64,000 nucleotides of DNA from Asparagopsis taxiformis (taxonomy: Eukaryota; Rhodophyta; Florideophyceae; Bonnemaisoniales; Bonnemaisoniaceae), in the NCBI GenBank assembly GCA_030407315.1, contig JALQPE010001900.1:62001-126000 (forward strand), written 5' to 3'. Below, piece after piece: positions 1-10,600 of this stretch. A model generated the notes under the pieces. That model searched no databases. It worked only from the letters and a program-made list of their open reading frames with translations, and was not told the origin of the DNA. Position 1 is the first letter of the stretch. Every line of letters starts with the position of its first letter. Made by a program: the position numbers and the translations under genes.

Positions 1-2514
1 TCCCACCACATGATGAGCACCTCTCACCATTGTCAATATCCTTGATTGACTATGACCTACATTCCTATATTCCACACTCTGCTTTTCAGATGCATACAGA
101 TGGAACCTCAAATGATGACCAGATGTCGATGTTTTGCGCAACATCGATTCTGACTTGCTCAACCATCGATATGCCATGGAAAGAAGCAAAACGTGTAATT
201 GACAGAGTTCATAGGCACGTCTGTGGACACTCAACCTTCTCAGATATGAAGTTACTACTTCAGCGCAATGATCTTTGGAGTGAAGCTATTGAGAAATACT
301 TACTCAAAACAATTGAGACCTGTACTAATTGTAAGGCTACCTCAGACCCTAAGCCTGCGCGAAAAGTCTCTTTAAGTACCCTAAACCGTTCATTCAACGA
401 TAAGATCTGCATTGACCACATGTTTCTTGGTGACAATGCAGTTATACACATAATGGACTCTACAGTAAGGTACTCAGCTGGAATGATTGTACCTGACACA
501 TCTATGCAACATGCAATTTGTGCGCTCGAGTCTCAATGGATATCACAATTTTGGATGCCAGGTGGTGTGATATTCGATCAAGCTTTTGACAATTCCATTT
601 TCCGTTCATATCTAAACAAATGTGATATTGAACCAATCGCCCTTCCGCCTCGACGTCACAACAAAAATGTTCTTGAGTCAAAGCATAAGATACTGCGTGA
701 TATATATATCCGTTTGAAGCATTGCAATGATATTGGTAACTTTGTAACCGAAGATATCATTATTCAGCAAACTTTTAGGATTTCAAATGATTTGTATGGG
801 AATGATGTCATGTCATCACATGAACTCGCAAAAGGATACTCAAGACCAGTTATTTCAGGTGCAGCTCCACTGTTAGTACCTGATGAACTATACCGTGCTC
901 ATGAGACTCTTATTGCGAAGAGAAAGCTTAATCTAATTTTGCGCTCTAAGCCGTCGATGTCCACACCGATAAAAGTTGGTGACATGGTTGAAGTCTTTAT
1001 TAAGCTTCAAAACGAAAAGCGTGGCAAATGGTCAACACCAAAACCTGTTCTGAACTATGATCCTAACACTCAGAGTGTCACAGTTCCAGGCAAAAAAGGA
1101 CGCTCTGTCCAAGCTGCTATCGAGGATGTACGAATATCTGTTAGTCATGACACATTTGCGCAAAGTGTACAAGAAGCAATTGACACATTGGATTCTTGTA
1201 TAGAAGACAAAATACACAACAATGGAAGTCAAGTACCAAATGAATCACTTTGCTCTGACCACAATGCTGATTTCGATCTTACATCAGATCAGAACGCCAT
1301 CCGACCAAATCAAGACGCAACTGATAATCATGCAAATAATGTCTCAACTCAAGAAGAAAATCCAAATGGAACCCTACCTCAAATTGGTGATGCAATTGAA
1401 GTATACTGGCCTGATGATAACACTTACTACTGTGGTACTGTCGAACAAATTGACGATGATGGCAAATATCACATATCATATGATGATGGTGATAATGAGA
1501 CCTTGGATCTAAGTACTGAACAGTGGAAATTTACCTCAGATTCTGTAATTAACAGTAACAAAATATCAATCATGCCTGGCACAGAACTCTCCAGTATTGA
1601 GAGACAAGCTATAGACCAGTACTACACTGCGTTCCATGAAAAAGAGTTCACTCTGCACCAAGCTCAAGGACTGCCCTCATTTGCAACACAGAATGCATAT
1701 GAAAAGGAAGAGGCTTCGTTTAAAAGGACAGTCAAAGAAGTACCGATCTCAAAAATTCCGCATGGTGCTAATGTAATTTCAAGTCATGTCATATACAAAG
1801 TGAAATCTACAGATGACGGCAACCGCCTCATCAAGGCAAGAATTGCACCCCACGGCAACCAAGATCATGATCGTGAAGGACTCAAAACAGATTCTGCAAC
1901 TTGCCCTCCTGTTGGAATTAGAATGTTGCTGTCTATTGCAGCAATATTTAATTGGAGCTTGGCCAAGATTGACTTCTCCTCAGCATTTTTACAAACTGGA
2001 AAAGCACTCAGGGATGTGTACGTACTCCCACCACGTGAGTGTGCCACGAGAACTCGTTTCTATTGGCTTTTGTTAACTGCATCATACGGCTTAGTCAACG
2101 CAAATGCCAAATGGCAAGAGATGAGCGACAACTTTCTCTGCAGCATTGGTTTTACGCAGCTGCTTTACATTCCACAGCTATTCTTCAAAAAGGACTACGG
2201 TGAATTGTCTATTGTTGGTGTGAAAGTTGTCGATGACATCCTGTTTGCAGCTCCGCTCCCATTATTGGAAGATGTTGTCCAAACTATATCCAATCAATAC
2301 AAACTCGGAACTATAGTGTATGGGCCAGGATGTTTCAAGTTTTATGGACTTTGCATATGTCAAGAGCCTGACTACAGTATCACAATACACGGTGATGAAA
2401 AACTCACTGCACTCGAAGGGTATCCAATCGACCGTACACGTCGCAAACAATCTGAGTCGTTACTTAATGATATTGAATTGTCCACATTTCGTTCTGTCAA
2501 CAGCTCTTTAGGCT

Positions 2515-2642
2515 TGTTAGACTATAAAGAATGTTGTGCCTGCGCAGACACAAGAGTTGGCATGTCGCCTGGTTATATGGATATCCCAACGGAGCGGAGC
2601 CGATTGGCCAGGGAGGAGATGAGGGATATGAATATCCCAACA
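2515..2642 (-). repeat. TRIM LTR, 128-bp form
   Basis: It begins TGTTAGACTATAAAGAATG and ends ATATCCCAACA. The same 128-bp form occurs as a solo LTR at 15707-15834. Confidence 0.88.
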
Positions 2643-2814
2643 CGCCCCCGCTCCCTGGGCAAGCGGTGAAGCGGTAGGAGGCGTAGTAGCCTGAGGCGTT
2701 GGAGCCTGTCTTGAATAGATGAGTCTTGTTGTTGACTTGTCGTAGCGGGATTTGTCGTCGCTGTGATGTGATTGGCGGTAGTTGCGTCGCCGAGTTGAAT
2801 AAATTATGATGCAG

Positions 2815-2870
2815 CGGTGCTTGTGAGAATCGAACTCACGCAGTCCGGTTAGCGATAACGGCCCATAACC
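2815..2870 (-). promoter_or_regulatory. TRIM primer-binding site with tRNA-like patch
   Basis: Immediately next to the 77-bp LTR, the minus strand reads GGTTATGGGCC, complementary to the anticodon arm of an initiator-Met-like tRNA (anticodon CAU on the plus strand). Complementarity to a tRNA 5' half seems to extend over about 32 nt. It is followed by a T-arm-like hairpin (GTGAG, loop TTCGATT, CTCAC) near 2820-2836. The two tRNA-like halves lie in opposite orientation, so this is not a functional tRNA gene. Confidence 0.55.
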
Positions 2871-2947
2871 TGTTAGACTATAAAGAATGTTGTGCCTGCG
2901 CAGACACAAGAGTTGGCATGTCGCCTGGTTATATGAATATCCCAACA
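2871..2947 (-). repeat. TRIM LTR, 77-bp form
   Basis: It has the same ends as the 128-bp form but lacks the internal segment between two ATATCCCAAC motifs. The same 77-bp form is seen at 54072-54148, so the short variant is itself a mobilised or recurrent type. Confidence 0.85.
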
Positions 2948-3674
2948 AGGCTGGCTTGGTGTTTCCTGCTCCCCATTCTGTTCCTTCATCTCAAGTTACT
3001 TACAGCAAAGGTCACCCAAGGCTACCGTTCATGACCTAATTACACAACTCAACGTTCTCAAGATGCTAAAGCGACTTGGCAGCACTATCCGTTTCAAGAG
3101 ACCTGCCTTGAATAAGCAGTACACATTCTCCATACTGACCTTTGCTGATGCTAGTCGCAAAGAAGACCATGGACAACTTGGATATATAGCAGGCCTCCTA
3201 ATTGGTGACTTGAAAAATGGGTCAGTTGTTCACACACTATCATGGCACTCTACTAAATCGAAGAGGCCAGTTAAGTCTGTTGCTTCTGCAGAAGTACTAG
3301 CAACTGGATCTGCTATTGATGAGGCCAAGATGTTAATGAAGGCATATGAAACCCTTTTTCCTATGGACGTCAGTTTGGTCTGTGTACTTGACTCAAAAGA
3401 TCTATTTGATACTATATCATCGTGTCGAATGGCAACTGATAGGTCTATACGGGGCGATGTTGCACTGATTAGGTTCGAGTTTGAAACCCGCACAGTATCC
3501 AGAATGATATGGCTCCCTGGAAAATCAAACTTTGCAGACCCGCTGACCAAATTGAACAGCCCTATCAGTTCTGCACTCCAGCTTATGATGTTCTCTGGTG
3601 CACTACCGTGTGATTTCAATGATGTACTAGTCCGTGATTCAGATAGATTTACAGGGTGATCTATGTCGCACTTC

Positions 3675-3690
3675 AAAAAAGGGGGGAGTA
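3675..3690 (+). other. Copia-1 polypurine tract
   Basis: A run of A then G ending GGGGGGAG lies directly before the LTR start TGAAATATC at 3691. This is the usual priming site for plus-strand DNA synthesis. Confidence 0.8.
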
Positions 3691-3990
3691 TGAAATATCT
3701 CATTACATGTTTGCAGAAGTATTTGCACTGCAACATTCTCAACATTGCTACCGAGATGAGAAAGTTAGATTGCACAATTTTTATGCACTCTCCACGATTG
3801 CATGGCGTGATCTCCACTCTCCCATATTGCTCAACAGGCAAAATAATTTCACATGCCACTAGTTCCGTGTAGATATAAATACAGCTCTTAGACAACTAGT
3901 ACATAGAAAACAACAACAAACCCTGCTCTCCTTTATTGTTCTTATTTAAAGGAAAAGAGATCCCAGGTTCGTTCTCAGTCACCGTTTTAC
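3691..3990 (+). repeat. Copia-1 3' LTR (right end unresolved)
   Basis: It starts TGAAATATC straight after the polypurine tract. A TATA box (GATATAAATAC) lies near 3874-3881, as expected for the LTR promoter. The right end is an estimate, as no second LTR copy is in the window. Confidence 0.65.
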
Positions 3991-3999
3991 ACTAACACC

Positions 4000-4555
4000 A
4001 CCCATTCTTACAAAGTAGCAATTTGTTCTAGCGAGACAAGTGTGTGGAGAGGACAGGCGAGGAAGAGGGTCAGTTGTGGATTGGGATGGTGGATGGATGG
4101 AGCGGATGGAAAGGACGGACGGGAAGAGTGGAGTAGAAGCAGTAGCGCTGGGCGGTATGCGGTATGCGGTGGGCGGTGTGCGGATGGCAGAGTCGAGTAG
4201 TCGAGACTTGGACGGCGAATGGGTCGGGGCACGTTGGTGCGATGGTGTGGCAGTTGGTAGGAGGAATTGTTGTCAAGACGTGGAGTGGATAGAGACGGGC
4301 TGGCGACTTGGGAACGCAGAGTCTGCATGGGGAGTGTATTGATCGACCTGAGACGTTGGTGCGATGCGATCTCACAGTGTTGAAATGGCGCATTGCTGGC
4401 AGAACGGCTCGTTGGTGTAAATGTGACGATATCTCGCGACCGATCCGGATCAATGGACCTAGCTGTAAGGTCCGTGTCGCAGCTATCTACTGTAATTCAC
4501 TCGACCCGCCGTCCGGGAGAGCCGGCGGTCGGTGAGTCGCTCGCTTGTGTAGGTT
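4000..4555. other. No gene recognised
   Basis: Open frames here have biased, low-complexity composition and no recognisable motif. A GC-rich hairpin (CCGCCGTC paired with GGCGGTCGG) lies near 4508-4533, followed by GTGAGTCG. A similar GGCGGTGAGTCG occurs at 11362-11373, on the other side of the Copia-2 insertion. Confidence 0.4.
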
Positions 4556-4686
4556 ACTAAATTTAGAAAAGTCGAACACAGATACCGAAACAATTGAAAA
4601 ACTACAATTTCTCGTAAAGATTATCCGCAAAATACGATTCTGGGAGAACTTCTTTTGTAGACTGTGTTCGACTTTTTAAATTCAAC
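4556..4686. repeat. Short inverted-repeat element (MITE-like)
   Basis: The arms are AAAGTCGAACACA near 4571-4583 and its complement TGTGTTCGACTTT near 4661-4676, extended by A/T-rich ends. The body resembles DNA at about 56400-56450 (AAAAACTA.AATTTCT). No clear target duplication was found. Confidence 0.45.
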
Positions 4687-4718
4687 ATCCTTGCCACTGT
4701 TAAGATCAAGTCTCATGC

Positions 4719-5201
4719 TGTCAGAAATCTTCAAGCCACTGTAAACAGTACAAGCTACTGTAATGAAATTTTCTGGACTAATACTCGCTACAACAAATTG
4801 CTCAGACTTCATGGCAGAGATCATTTCTAAACGTCTAAGTGTCGGCAAGGGTGGAGGTTTGTGGTGTAGAGTGAAGGCAGATAGAGCATATAAAGAACTC
4901 CAGGTAGAGCCAACTCGGAGATAGAAAACACACAACAAGCACACCCAGCAACACAATAAAAGGAGCACAAGCTCAATTCTACTGGCAAATCACACGCGAC
5001 CGCGTTTGCCTCGATCAGACATATTCGCGAACGCGAGGCTCTGACCGGTTATCATTTGTTTCACCCAAGAAACACCAAATTGCCCGACCTCTCTCAACCA
5101 TACTCGCCCACTCTGGAATTAACATTGCAACACCAGAACGAAATCTATCAACAATCATTGGAACTTTCAAATAATTTCGGAAAACACTAAGGCTCACGAC
5201 A
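4719..5201 (+). repeat. Copia-2 5' LTR
   Basis: 483 bp, TGTCAGAAATC to CTCACGACA. A TATA-like CATATAAAG lies near 4887-4895. Short open frames inside the LTR repeat exactly in the 3' LTR and are not genes. No tRNA-complementary primer site was recognised just after 5201. Confidence 0.93.
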
Positions 5202-5712
5202 GTCTAGACTAAGCGTGGTCTTGTTGACTCTGGAATCCGCATCACTCAACTGACCTCTGGAAAATACAACCTACTCCTCTTTGGTGGTACCGTAATCAGT
5301 AGCATTCCACGATAAGTGTACTACGACTTTCTCGTTTACATTTGTGTGAAATACTCTGCGGATCTCTGATCTGATTGGATAACCAATATTACAGTTCACC
5401 AAATAGTAAGTGAACACTTGTTATTTGGAAATTTGACCGATTATTCAGAAACTGACTTTGCAATCAGTGGCAAGAGCGAAACGGACTTCGAACGACCCGC
5501 GCGTCGTACAGGAAAGAGAGGAAGCCGTGCAACGGCATTACGCGGCCCTTCGGACCGCGGAACAGGACCAGCCGGCCCCCGAGCGGGCAAGGCCATCAAC
5601 GCCCGTTCTATCGCAGGACTGGGCCCACCTCGCGGACCACCCGCCAAATTCGGACCCCATAGCCCGAACAAAGCCCCCTACTAAGCATCCAAACCGACGC
5701 GAATTACAGTTG

Positions 5713-6039
5713 ATGCCACTGGCTGCCTCTGTAAATACACTCCGCGTAGCAACTTCAAAAATCACAAAAAAACAGAAACCAAAAGCGCAACACATCTGTG
5801 CTACGTGTGAGATACAGCTGTCCTCAGCTTACCAACTACGTATCCACCAAAACGGTGCCAAGCATAAACGAGTAATTGCAGCAATTGAAGCCAAGAAAAA
5901 CAATTACTACCCCTGCTCACTGTGCAACTTACAGTTCAAGAGCCTCAACGACGCAGAAACGCACAAATTTTCGCGTGGACATCAGCAGAAGGAACGCGAA
6001 TCTCGTAACGCCAAGTACCTAGAGAAGTTGGACCAATAA
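5713..6039 (+). CDS. Small protein with two U1/matrin-type C2H2 zinc fingers inside Copia-2
   Basis: 108 residues from the first ATG in this frame. The open frame extends upstream to about 5437 without an ATG, so a spliced or non-AUG N-terminus is possible. Finger 1 is C29-x2-C32-x12-H45-x5-H51 and finger 2 is C68-x2-C71-x12-H84-x5-H90. The long H-x5-H spacing is typical of U1-C/matrin/JAZ fingers that bind double-stranded RNA or DNA. The C-terminus is very basic and charged. It sits between the 5' LTR and gag, where Copia elements normally have no ORF. By inference it is an accessory nucleic-acid binding protein, perhaps captured from the host. Confidence 0.72.
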   Translation: MPLAASVNTLRVATSKITKKQKPKAQHICATCEIQLSSAYQLRIHQNGAKHKRVIAAIEAKKNNYYPCSLCNLQFKSLNDAETHKFSRGHQQKERESRNAKYLEKLDQ

Positions 6040-6136
6040 AATTTGATCTCTCTAGAAAGCCACTAATTCTAGATTATCTCCCCAAACATTGGTTCAACAA
6101 ACTTGAAGTACTGTTACACTGTAGTGATACACTATC

Positions 6137-7618
6137 ATGGCTCCGTCACAAGACAAGATCAAGTCTACCCTGATAGACTACAACCCCATCTCGTCAGCCC
6201 ATAATGCCATTAAGTCATCCATGAGTGTCGTCATTCTAGCTCAACCACAACCCTCAAGCGAGGACGCTATCCAGGACTTACGACAGGACTTACCACCTGA
6301 AGTCCTGTACAGCCATGAAGCGTTAAGTGGTCCCCACACACTCCATCGCATCTTGCGTGACTACTTGGTCTCGATGGGATTTCAATACCGACAGCATCCT
6401 AAAAGCAATAGAGTCGTATACGGTCTACCAGCCACTCTATACGACCAAAGACAAGATCAAGAGAGTGCTCTTGCTAACATCGAGAGTCTTCACCATCGAC
6501 CCCCCTCGCAGAGCTCGCAAGGAAACGAGACCCAAAATAGTTACATTGCGGACGGTCCCTCTCGAAACCTAGCCCACAACATGGCTATTCGATTTAAGAG
6601 CACCGAAAAATTCAGCGGGAAGTTAGGTGAAAGTATCACCGAGCACATAAACAACTATCTCGAAGTAGCCAACGAGTACGGTTTAGACCACGGTGAGAAG
6701 TTCCTATTCTTCCACCACATCTTCGATGGGGAAGCAAAAAGGTTCTACCGAACCAAGGTACTCGTCATTGTCGACGACTTCGCATCCGCTTGTCAGATGA
6801 TGCAAGAAGAGTTTAATAACATCACTAGGCAAAACAGGGTACGAAAATACCTGCAGAGTTTGCGACTCAACAGCATCATCAAGAGCCGAAACTGCTCCAT
6901 AGCCGAAGGCTTGGAAGAACTCCGCGAAACTATCACACGGTACTCTCCTCAAGGACCAATGACACACAGGTCAGAAGAAGACAAAGTCGACTATCTGTAT
7001 AAAGCCGTCGTCGGTGCCAGCTGGGCACGAAATGCTCTAGCATCCTCCCAATCATCAAACCCCCCTTGGGACTTTCAACAACTCTATACAGCACTGGATG
7101 CAGCTTGGTTACAAGAACAAGAAGAAACGGAAGCTCGACGCCGTGACAACCACAGCCAATTCCGAGAACAAACTTCTGGGATACACTACCAAGGACAAGG
7201 AACATATGGCAGACCTCGAAAGCCTAGATCTAAGTCCTCTATTCCAAATAAGCCCCTAAATACTTCTGGGATGAACAATTCTGCTGGAAGAAATGGTATT
7301 GATCGTTTCGGGAACCCTCGAACCTGTCACAACTGCGGCAGTAAGGATCACTTCATCAAAGACTGCGATCAACGACCAAACATCGTACAAAACGTCGCCG
7401 GGATGATCTCGAAGAACCCAAACCGCACAAAACAGATTCTCTTTGAGCTCTCAATCCAAACAGAAGAAGCTTTGTTTAGAAATCAGGACGATGAGAGATT
7501 TAACGCCTTCTTCGCTACAGAGAACAACGAATCAACCAGCGAAGAAGAGTCGAATAATGATGAGCAGACAAACTTCTACAATTTCGAGCCAGATTCTGTT
7601 GACCCTGAGGATTTTTAA
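6137..7618 (+). CDS. gag: Copia-2 Gag (capsid/nucleocapsid)
   Basis: 493 residues from ATG at 6137. The middle region resembles a Copia-type capsid, and a CCHC zinc knuckle C-x2-C-x4-H-x4-C (CHNCGSKDHFIKDC) lies near residues 397-410, preceded by a basic serine/proline segment. The C-terminal tail is acidic. Gag packages element RNA into virus-like particles. The frame ends ...GAT TTT TAA; the pol frame overlaps in -1, so Gag-Pol is probably made by frameshifting at the T5 run next to the stop. Confidence 0.88.
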   Translation: MAPSQDKIKSTLIDYNPISSAHNAIKSSMSVVILAQPQPSSEDAIQDLRQDLPPEVLYSHEALSGPHTLHRILRDYLVSMGFQYRQHPKSNRVVYGLPATLYDQRQDQESALANIESLHHRPPSQSSQGNETQNSYIADGPSRNLAHNMAIRFKSTEKFSGKLGESITEHINNYLEVANEYGLDHGEKFLFFHHIFDGEAKRFYRTKVLVIVDDFASACQMMQEEFNNITRQNRVRKYLQSLRLNSIIKSRNCSIAEGLEELRETITRYSPQGPMTHRSEEDKVDYLYKAVVGASWARNALASSQSSNPPWDFQQLYTALDAAWLQEQEETEARRRDNHSQFREQTSGIHYQGQGTYGRPRKPRSKSSIPNKPLNTSGMNNSAGRNGIDRFGNPRTCHNCGSKDHFIKDCDQRPNIVQNVAGMISKNPNRTKQILFELSIQTEEALFRNQDDERFNAFFATENNESTSEEESNNDEQTNFYNFEPDSVDPEDF

Positions 7619-7620
7619 GT
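7608..7620 (+). promoter_or_regulatory. Putative -1 ribosomal frameshift site between gag and pol
   Basis: The gag stop TAA at 7616-7618 follows five T residues. A one-base backward slip reads TTT TTA AGT GGA GAC and enters the pol frame, which is open for the next 860 bases. The seven bases only partly fit the classical X XXY YYZ pattern, and I did not establish a downstream pseudoknot. Confidence 0.5.
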
Positions 7621-10600
7621 GGAGACAGTACTCACCTTCGTTTTCGCCACAAACGGCGCACAGACGACACTGCTCTCCAGAAAATCTGGTGTGATATTGA
7701 AACCCCAAACGAGCAAAATACCTCGCCTACCTTCCATGGAAAGGTCTTTGCTCCAAACATTTTTTCATCTAAACCTAACGACAGGACCAAATGGAATGGA
7801 GCCTGCATAGACACCGGAGCTCAACGTACTGTCATAGGCAAACCCCAAGCTCTCGCGTATTGTCGATTCACAGGTGTCAAATTTAAACCACGAAAAAATG
7901 GAAACTTTTACCGCTTCGGAGAAGACTTACAACAATCACTTGGCTTTATCGAAATTAGGATACCTTCACCAAATGGAAGTTTTATTCCCCTAAATGTGGA
8001 CGTTGTACGTGCCGATGTACCCCTGTTGGTCGGACTCGATGTCCTGGACAACTTTAAGATGACAGTTGACACTGTCAACAATGTTCTTAGGTGCCCTCAC
8101 ATGGGATGGGAAATACCATTGTGTCGAAAATATGGGCATGTCTACCTAGAGTGGAGTCTAATACATAACAATCTCTTCACTAAAAATGAGCTCATCAAAC
8201 TGCATAGAGGTTTTCAACATCCTCCAGATGAGAAGCTCTTGAACCTAATCAAGCGCGCCCGACCCAGTGAATGTACTGAAGAAACTACGAATATGCTCCG
8301 AAGAGTTTCCGAAAATTGTGACACATGTCAAAGAATCTCTCAAGCCCCGATGCGATTCAAAGTGACACTACCGTCCGAAAAAGATCTCGTGTTCGGAGAA
8401 GAGCTCTCAATGGACCTCATGTTCATAGACGGAAACGCAATCTTGCACGTAGTGGACACTGCAACAAGGTTTTCTTGAGCCACCTTCCTTGATTCGAATG
8501 GATCTGAATATGGACAGACTGCATATGGAGTCTGGCTAGCATTCCTGGAATGCTGGTGTACGTTGTATACTGGCTACCCCAATAGACTAAGAACTGACTA
8601 CGGGTCAATTTTTACTTCCCCTAAGTGGAAAGAGCTTACCAATGAGAACGGAATCCAGCTGCGAATCTCCGGAATCGAAGCTCACAACTCGCTTGGAATC
8701 GGGGAGCGACTCCATGACCCACTTCGTCGAATTTACCGAAAAATACGAAAAGATGCGACCGGCACAAACCAACAGACAGCGCTTCGACTCACCTTAAAAG
8801 CAATGAATGATACAATGGGAGAAAACGGACTAGTTCCATCCCTATTAGTTTTCGGGATTATTCCCAGGTTTCCTGTCATCAGCAGTCAACTTCCAGCTCA
8901 ATCCGAACGGATGGAAGTATTAGCCATGGCTCAACGCGAAATGAACACTATCATTGCCAAAAGGAGAATCATTACCGCTCTCACAAAAAACATACCTTCT
9001 GCATCTGATCGTTTTTACTCGATCGACGATGAAGTACTTGTCTACCGCGAGAAAGAAAAGGAATGGGTTGGACCCTATCGAGTAGTATTCATTGACGGAA
9101 AGATGATTACTATACAAAATCCAGAACGAACCTATGAAGGCACGTTCAGCTCTCAGCAGATAAAACCATACTTGAGAGACGAAGGGACTGAGGAGAAAAG
9201 ACCTGACTCTCTCAGCGTTTTATACCAAATGCTAAAGCCATTTCGACTATCCCCAGAAAGCGGTTCCCAAGAGCATTCTATCCAAATTACAGAAATCATC
9301 AAACATGGAGACCCTCGAGAGTCTGAATTCGATGACGCAAAAAGAGAAGAGATCCAAGGACTCATTGAACGCGGAACATGGGAAATTGTCCCCAAATCAT
9401 CCGTTCAAGAGGGAGCTAATATCCTTGGAGGAAGATTCGTACTCACTATCAAAGACGTTGGAACTGATAAACAAAGACGTAAAGCACGTTATGTTGTACA
9501 GGGCTATCGGGACCGCATGAAGACGTCACTCGTCCACGATACCTCTACTGCTAAACAATCTTCTGTCAAAATACTTGTCGGAATATCAGCGATATATGGA
9601 TTCCGAATATTTTCCATAGATGTTACTCAAGCCTACCTGCAGAGCTCCGAAAATCTGAAACGGGAAATTTACGTCAAGCCTTCTCGAGAATTTAAACTCC
9701 ATGATGGAGAACTACTTAAATTACGAAAACCCCTATATGGACTTCCCGATAGTGGTGACTATTGGGGAAGAACTATCTCTGACCACCTTACCAACGTCTT
9801 GGGTATGAAAAAAACAATTGGAGATGAAGCCTTCTTCTATAAGCTTCGCAATAATAGTCTCCATGGATTATGCGTAACTTATGTGGACGACTTACTTCAA
9901 ACAGGTGATGAATCATTTTCAGAATCTTCGAAAGCGACTGAGAAAATATTTCAATGCCGAGAACGAGAATGGGATACCGTTCAATTTGCCGGCGTCGAAA
10001 TCAAGTCTAGTAGAGACGAAAAACAGATTCACCAAAGTACCTATATCCACAAACTTACTAAGATTAGTGAGGAAGCTTCATTTCAAGAATACAGATCACT
10101 CCGAGCCCAACTTGCGTGGACAACACATACCAGACCGGACATCACTTGTGCTGTAGCTTTAGCTACACAAGTTACAGAAGAAAATTTCAACGAAAAAGGG
10201 AAGGATCACATCAAATCCTTGAACGCTGTCCTAACTCATCTATGTAAACTTAGGAACCTTCCTTTGCGTTATCCGAAACTAGAAAGAAAGGACTTGAGAC
10301 TTCAAGTATATTCAGATGCATCCTATGGAAGCAATTATGACGGATCGTCGCAGATCGGATTCATCGTCTTCTTAGCAGACGATACAAATCGATGCCAACC
10401 GCTGTATTGGACTTCACGTAAATCCAAACGGGTGTCTAGATCAGTACTTGGAAGCGAAACAATGGCGTTTGCTGACGCCTTCGACTTCAGTTATGCGCTG
10501 AAATATGATCTCGAACGCATACTGGGACTGACTATTCCGATCATTATGCTTACTGACAGTTTATCCCTATTTGACGTGATCTCTAAAGCAACAGCAACTG

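Larger units (their letters stand above)
2515..2947 (-). mobile_element. TRIM (terminal-repeat retrotransposon in miniature), 433 bp
   Basis: It has direct terminal repeats at 2515-2642 (128 bp) and 2871-2947 (77 bp), each starting TGTTAG and ending CCAACA on this strand, and a perfect 5-bp target duplication AGGCT at 2510-2514 and 2948-2952. The 228-bp interior has no coding capacity. Read on the minus strand, the LTR at 2947-2871 is followed directly by GGTTATGGGCC, the type of half-tRNA-iMet primer site known from Drosophila copia, and a GC-rich purine stretch precedes the other LTR; hence minus orientation. The 77-bp LTR lacks about 50 bp present in the 128-bp form, probably through recombination between internal ATATCCCAAC repeats. 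It interrupts the Copia-1 RT/RNase H junction. Confidence 0.88.
3..3659 (+). pseudogene. Copia-1 polyprotein, partial, disrupted by a TRIM insertion
   Basis: The frame is open from the left edge, without its own start, to 2514 and resumes at 2953 after the TRIM and one copy of its AGGCT duplication are removed; it ends at 3659. Visible in order: HHCC-type region (about 200-340), integrase catalytic core with Asp near 410 and 570 and Glu in NVLESKH near 668, Tudor-like module at 1374-1533, reverse transcriptase with a VVDD catalytic box near 2226-2240, and RNase H with FADAS near 3141 and ending DPLTK near 3540. Apart from the TRIM the coding sequence looks undamaged, so the insertion is probably the main inactivating event. 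Expected biochemical roles are integration of cDNA and reverse transcription. Confidence 0.85.
1..3990 (+). mobile_element. Copia-1, 3' part of a Ty1/Copia retrotransposon, cut by the window edge
   Basis: The left edge truncates the element. What remains runs from the integrase zinc-binding region through integrase, a Tudor-like insert, reverse transcriptase and RNase H, then a polypurine tract and the start of the 3' LTR at 3691. Integrase precedes RT, which is the Copia order. It is closely related to Copia-3 at 45321-49796 (minus), with the same domain order and the same variant RT motif. The coding frame is interrupted by a TRIM at 2515-2947. The right end of the 3' LTR cannot be fixed because the 5' LTR lies outside the window; 3990 is approximate. 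Confidence 0.85.

Noticed and set aside
1279..1512. Small ORFs within Copia-1 in other frames
   Set aside because: Shadows of the polyprotein frame that carries the Tudor-like module.
2815..2870. tRNA-Met gene
   Set aside because: D-arm/anticodon-like and T-arm-like parts lie on opposite strands and no acceptor stem forms; it sits exactly at the primer-binding position of the TRIM.
4621..5197. Genes on the minus strand inside the Copia-2 LTR
   Set aside because: The same open frames recur identically in the 3' LTR (10800-11478); they are LTR sequence.
5418..5684. 88-codon GC-rich frame overlapping the zinc-finger ORF
   Set aside because: No ATG and low-complexity composition; the overlapping frame with two zinc fingers explains the region.
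8476..8478. Selenocysteine codon in integrase
   Set aside because: No reason for selenocysteine at this integrase position and no SECIS recognised; a point mutation or read-through is simpler.
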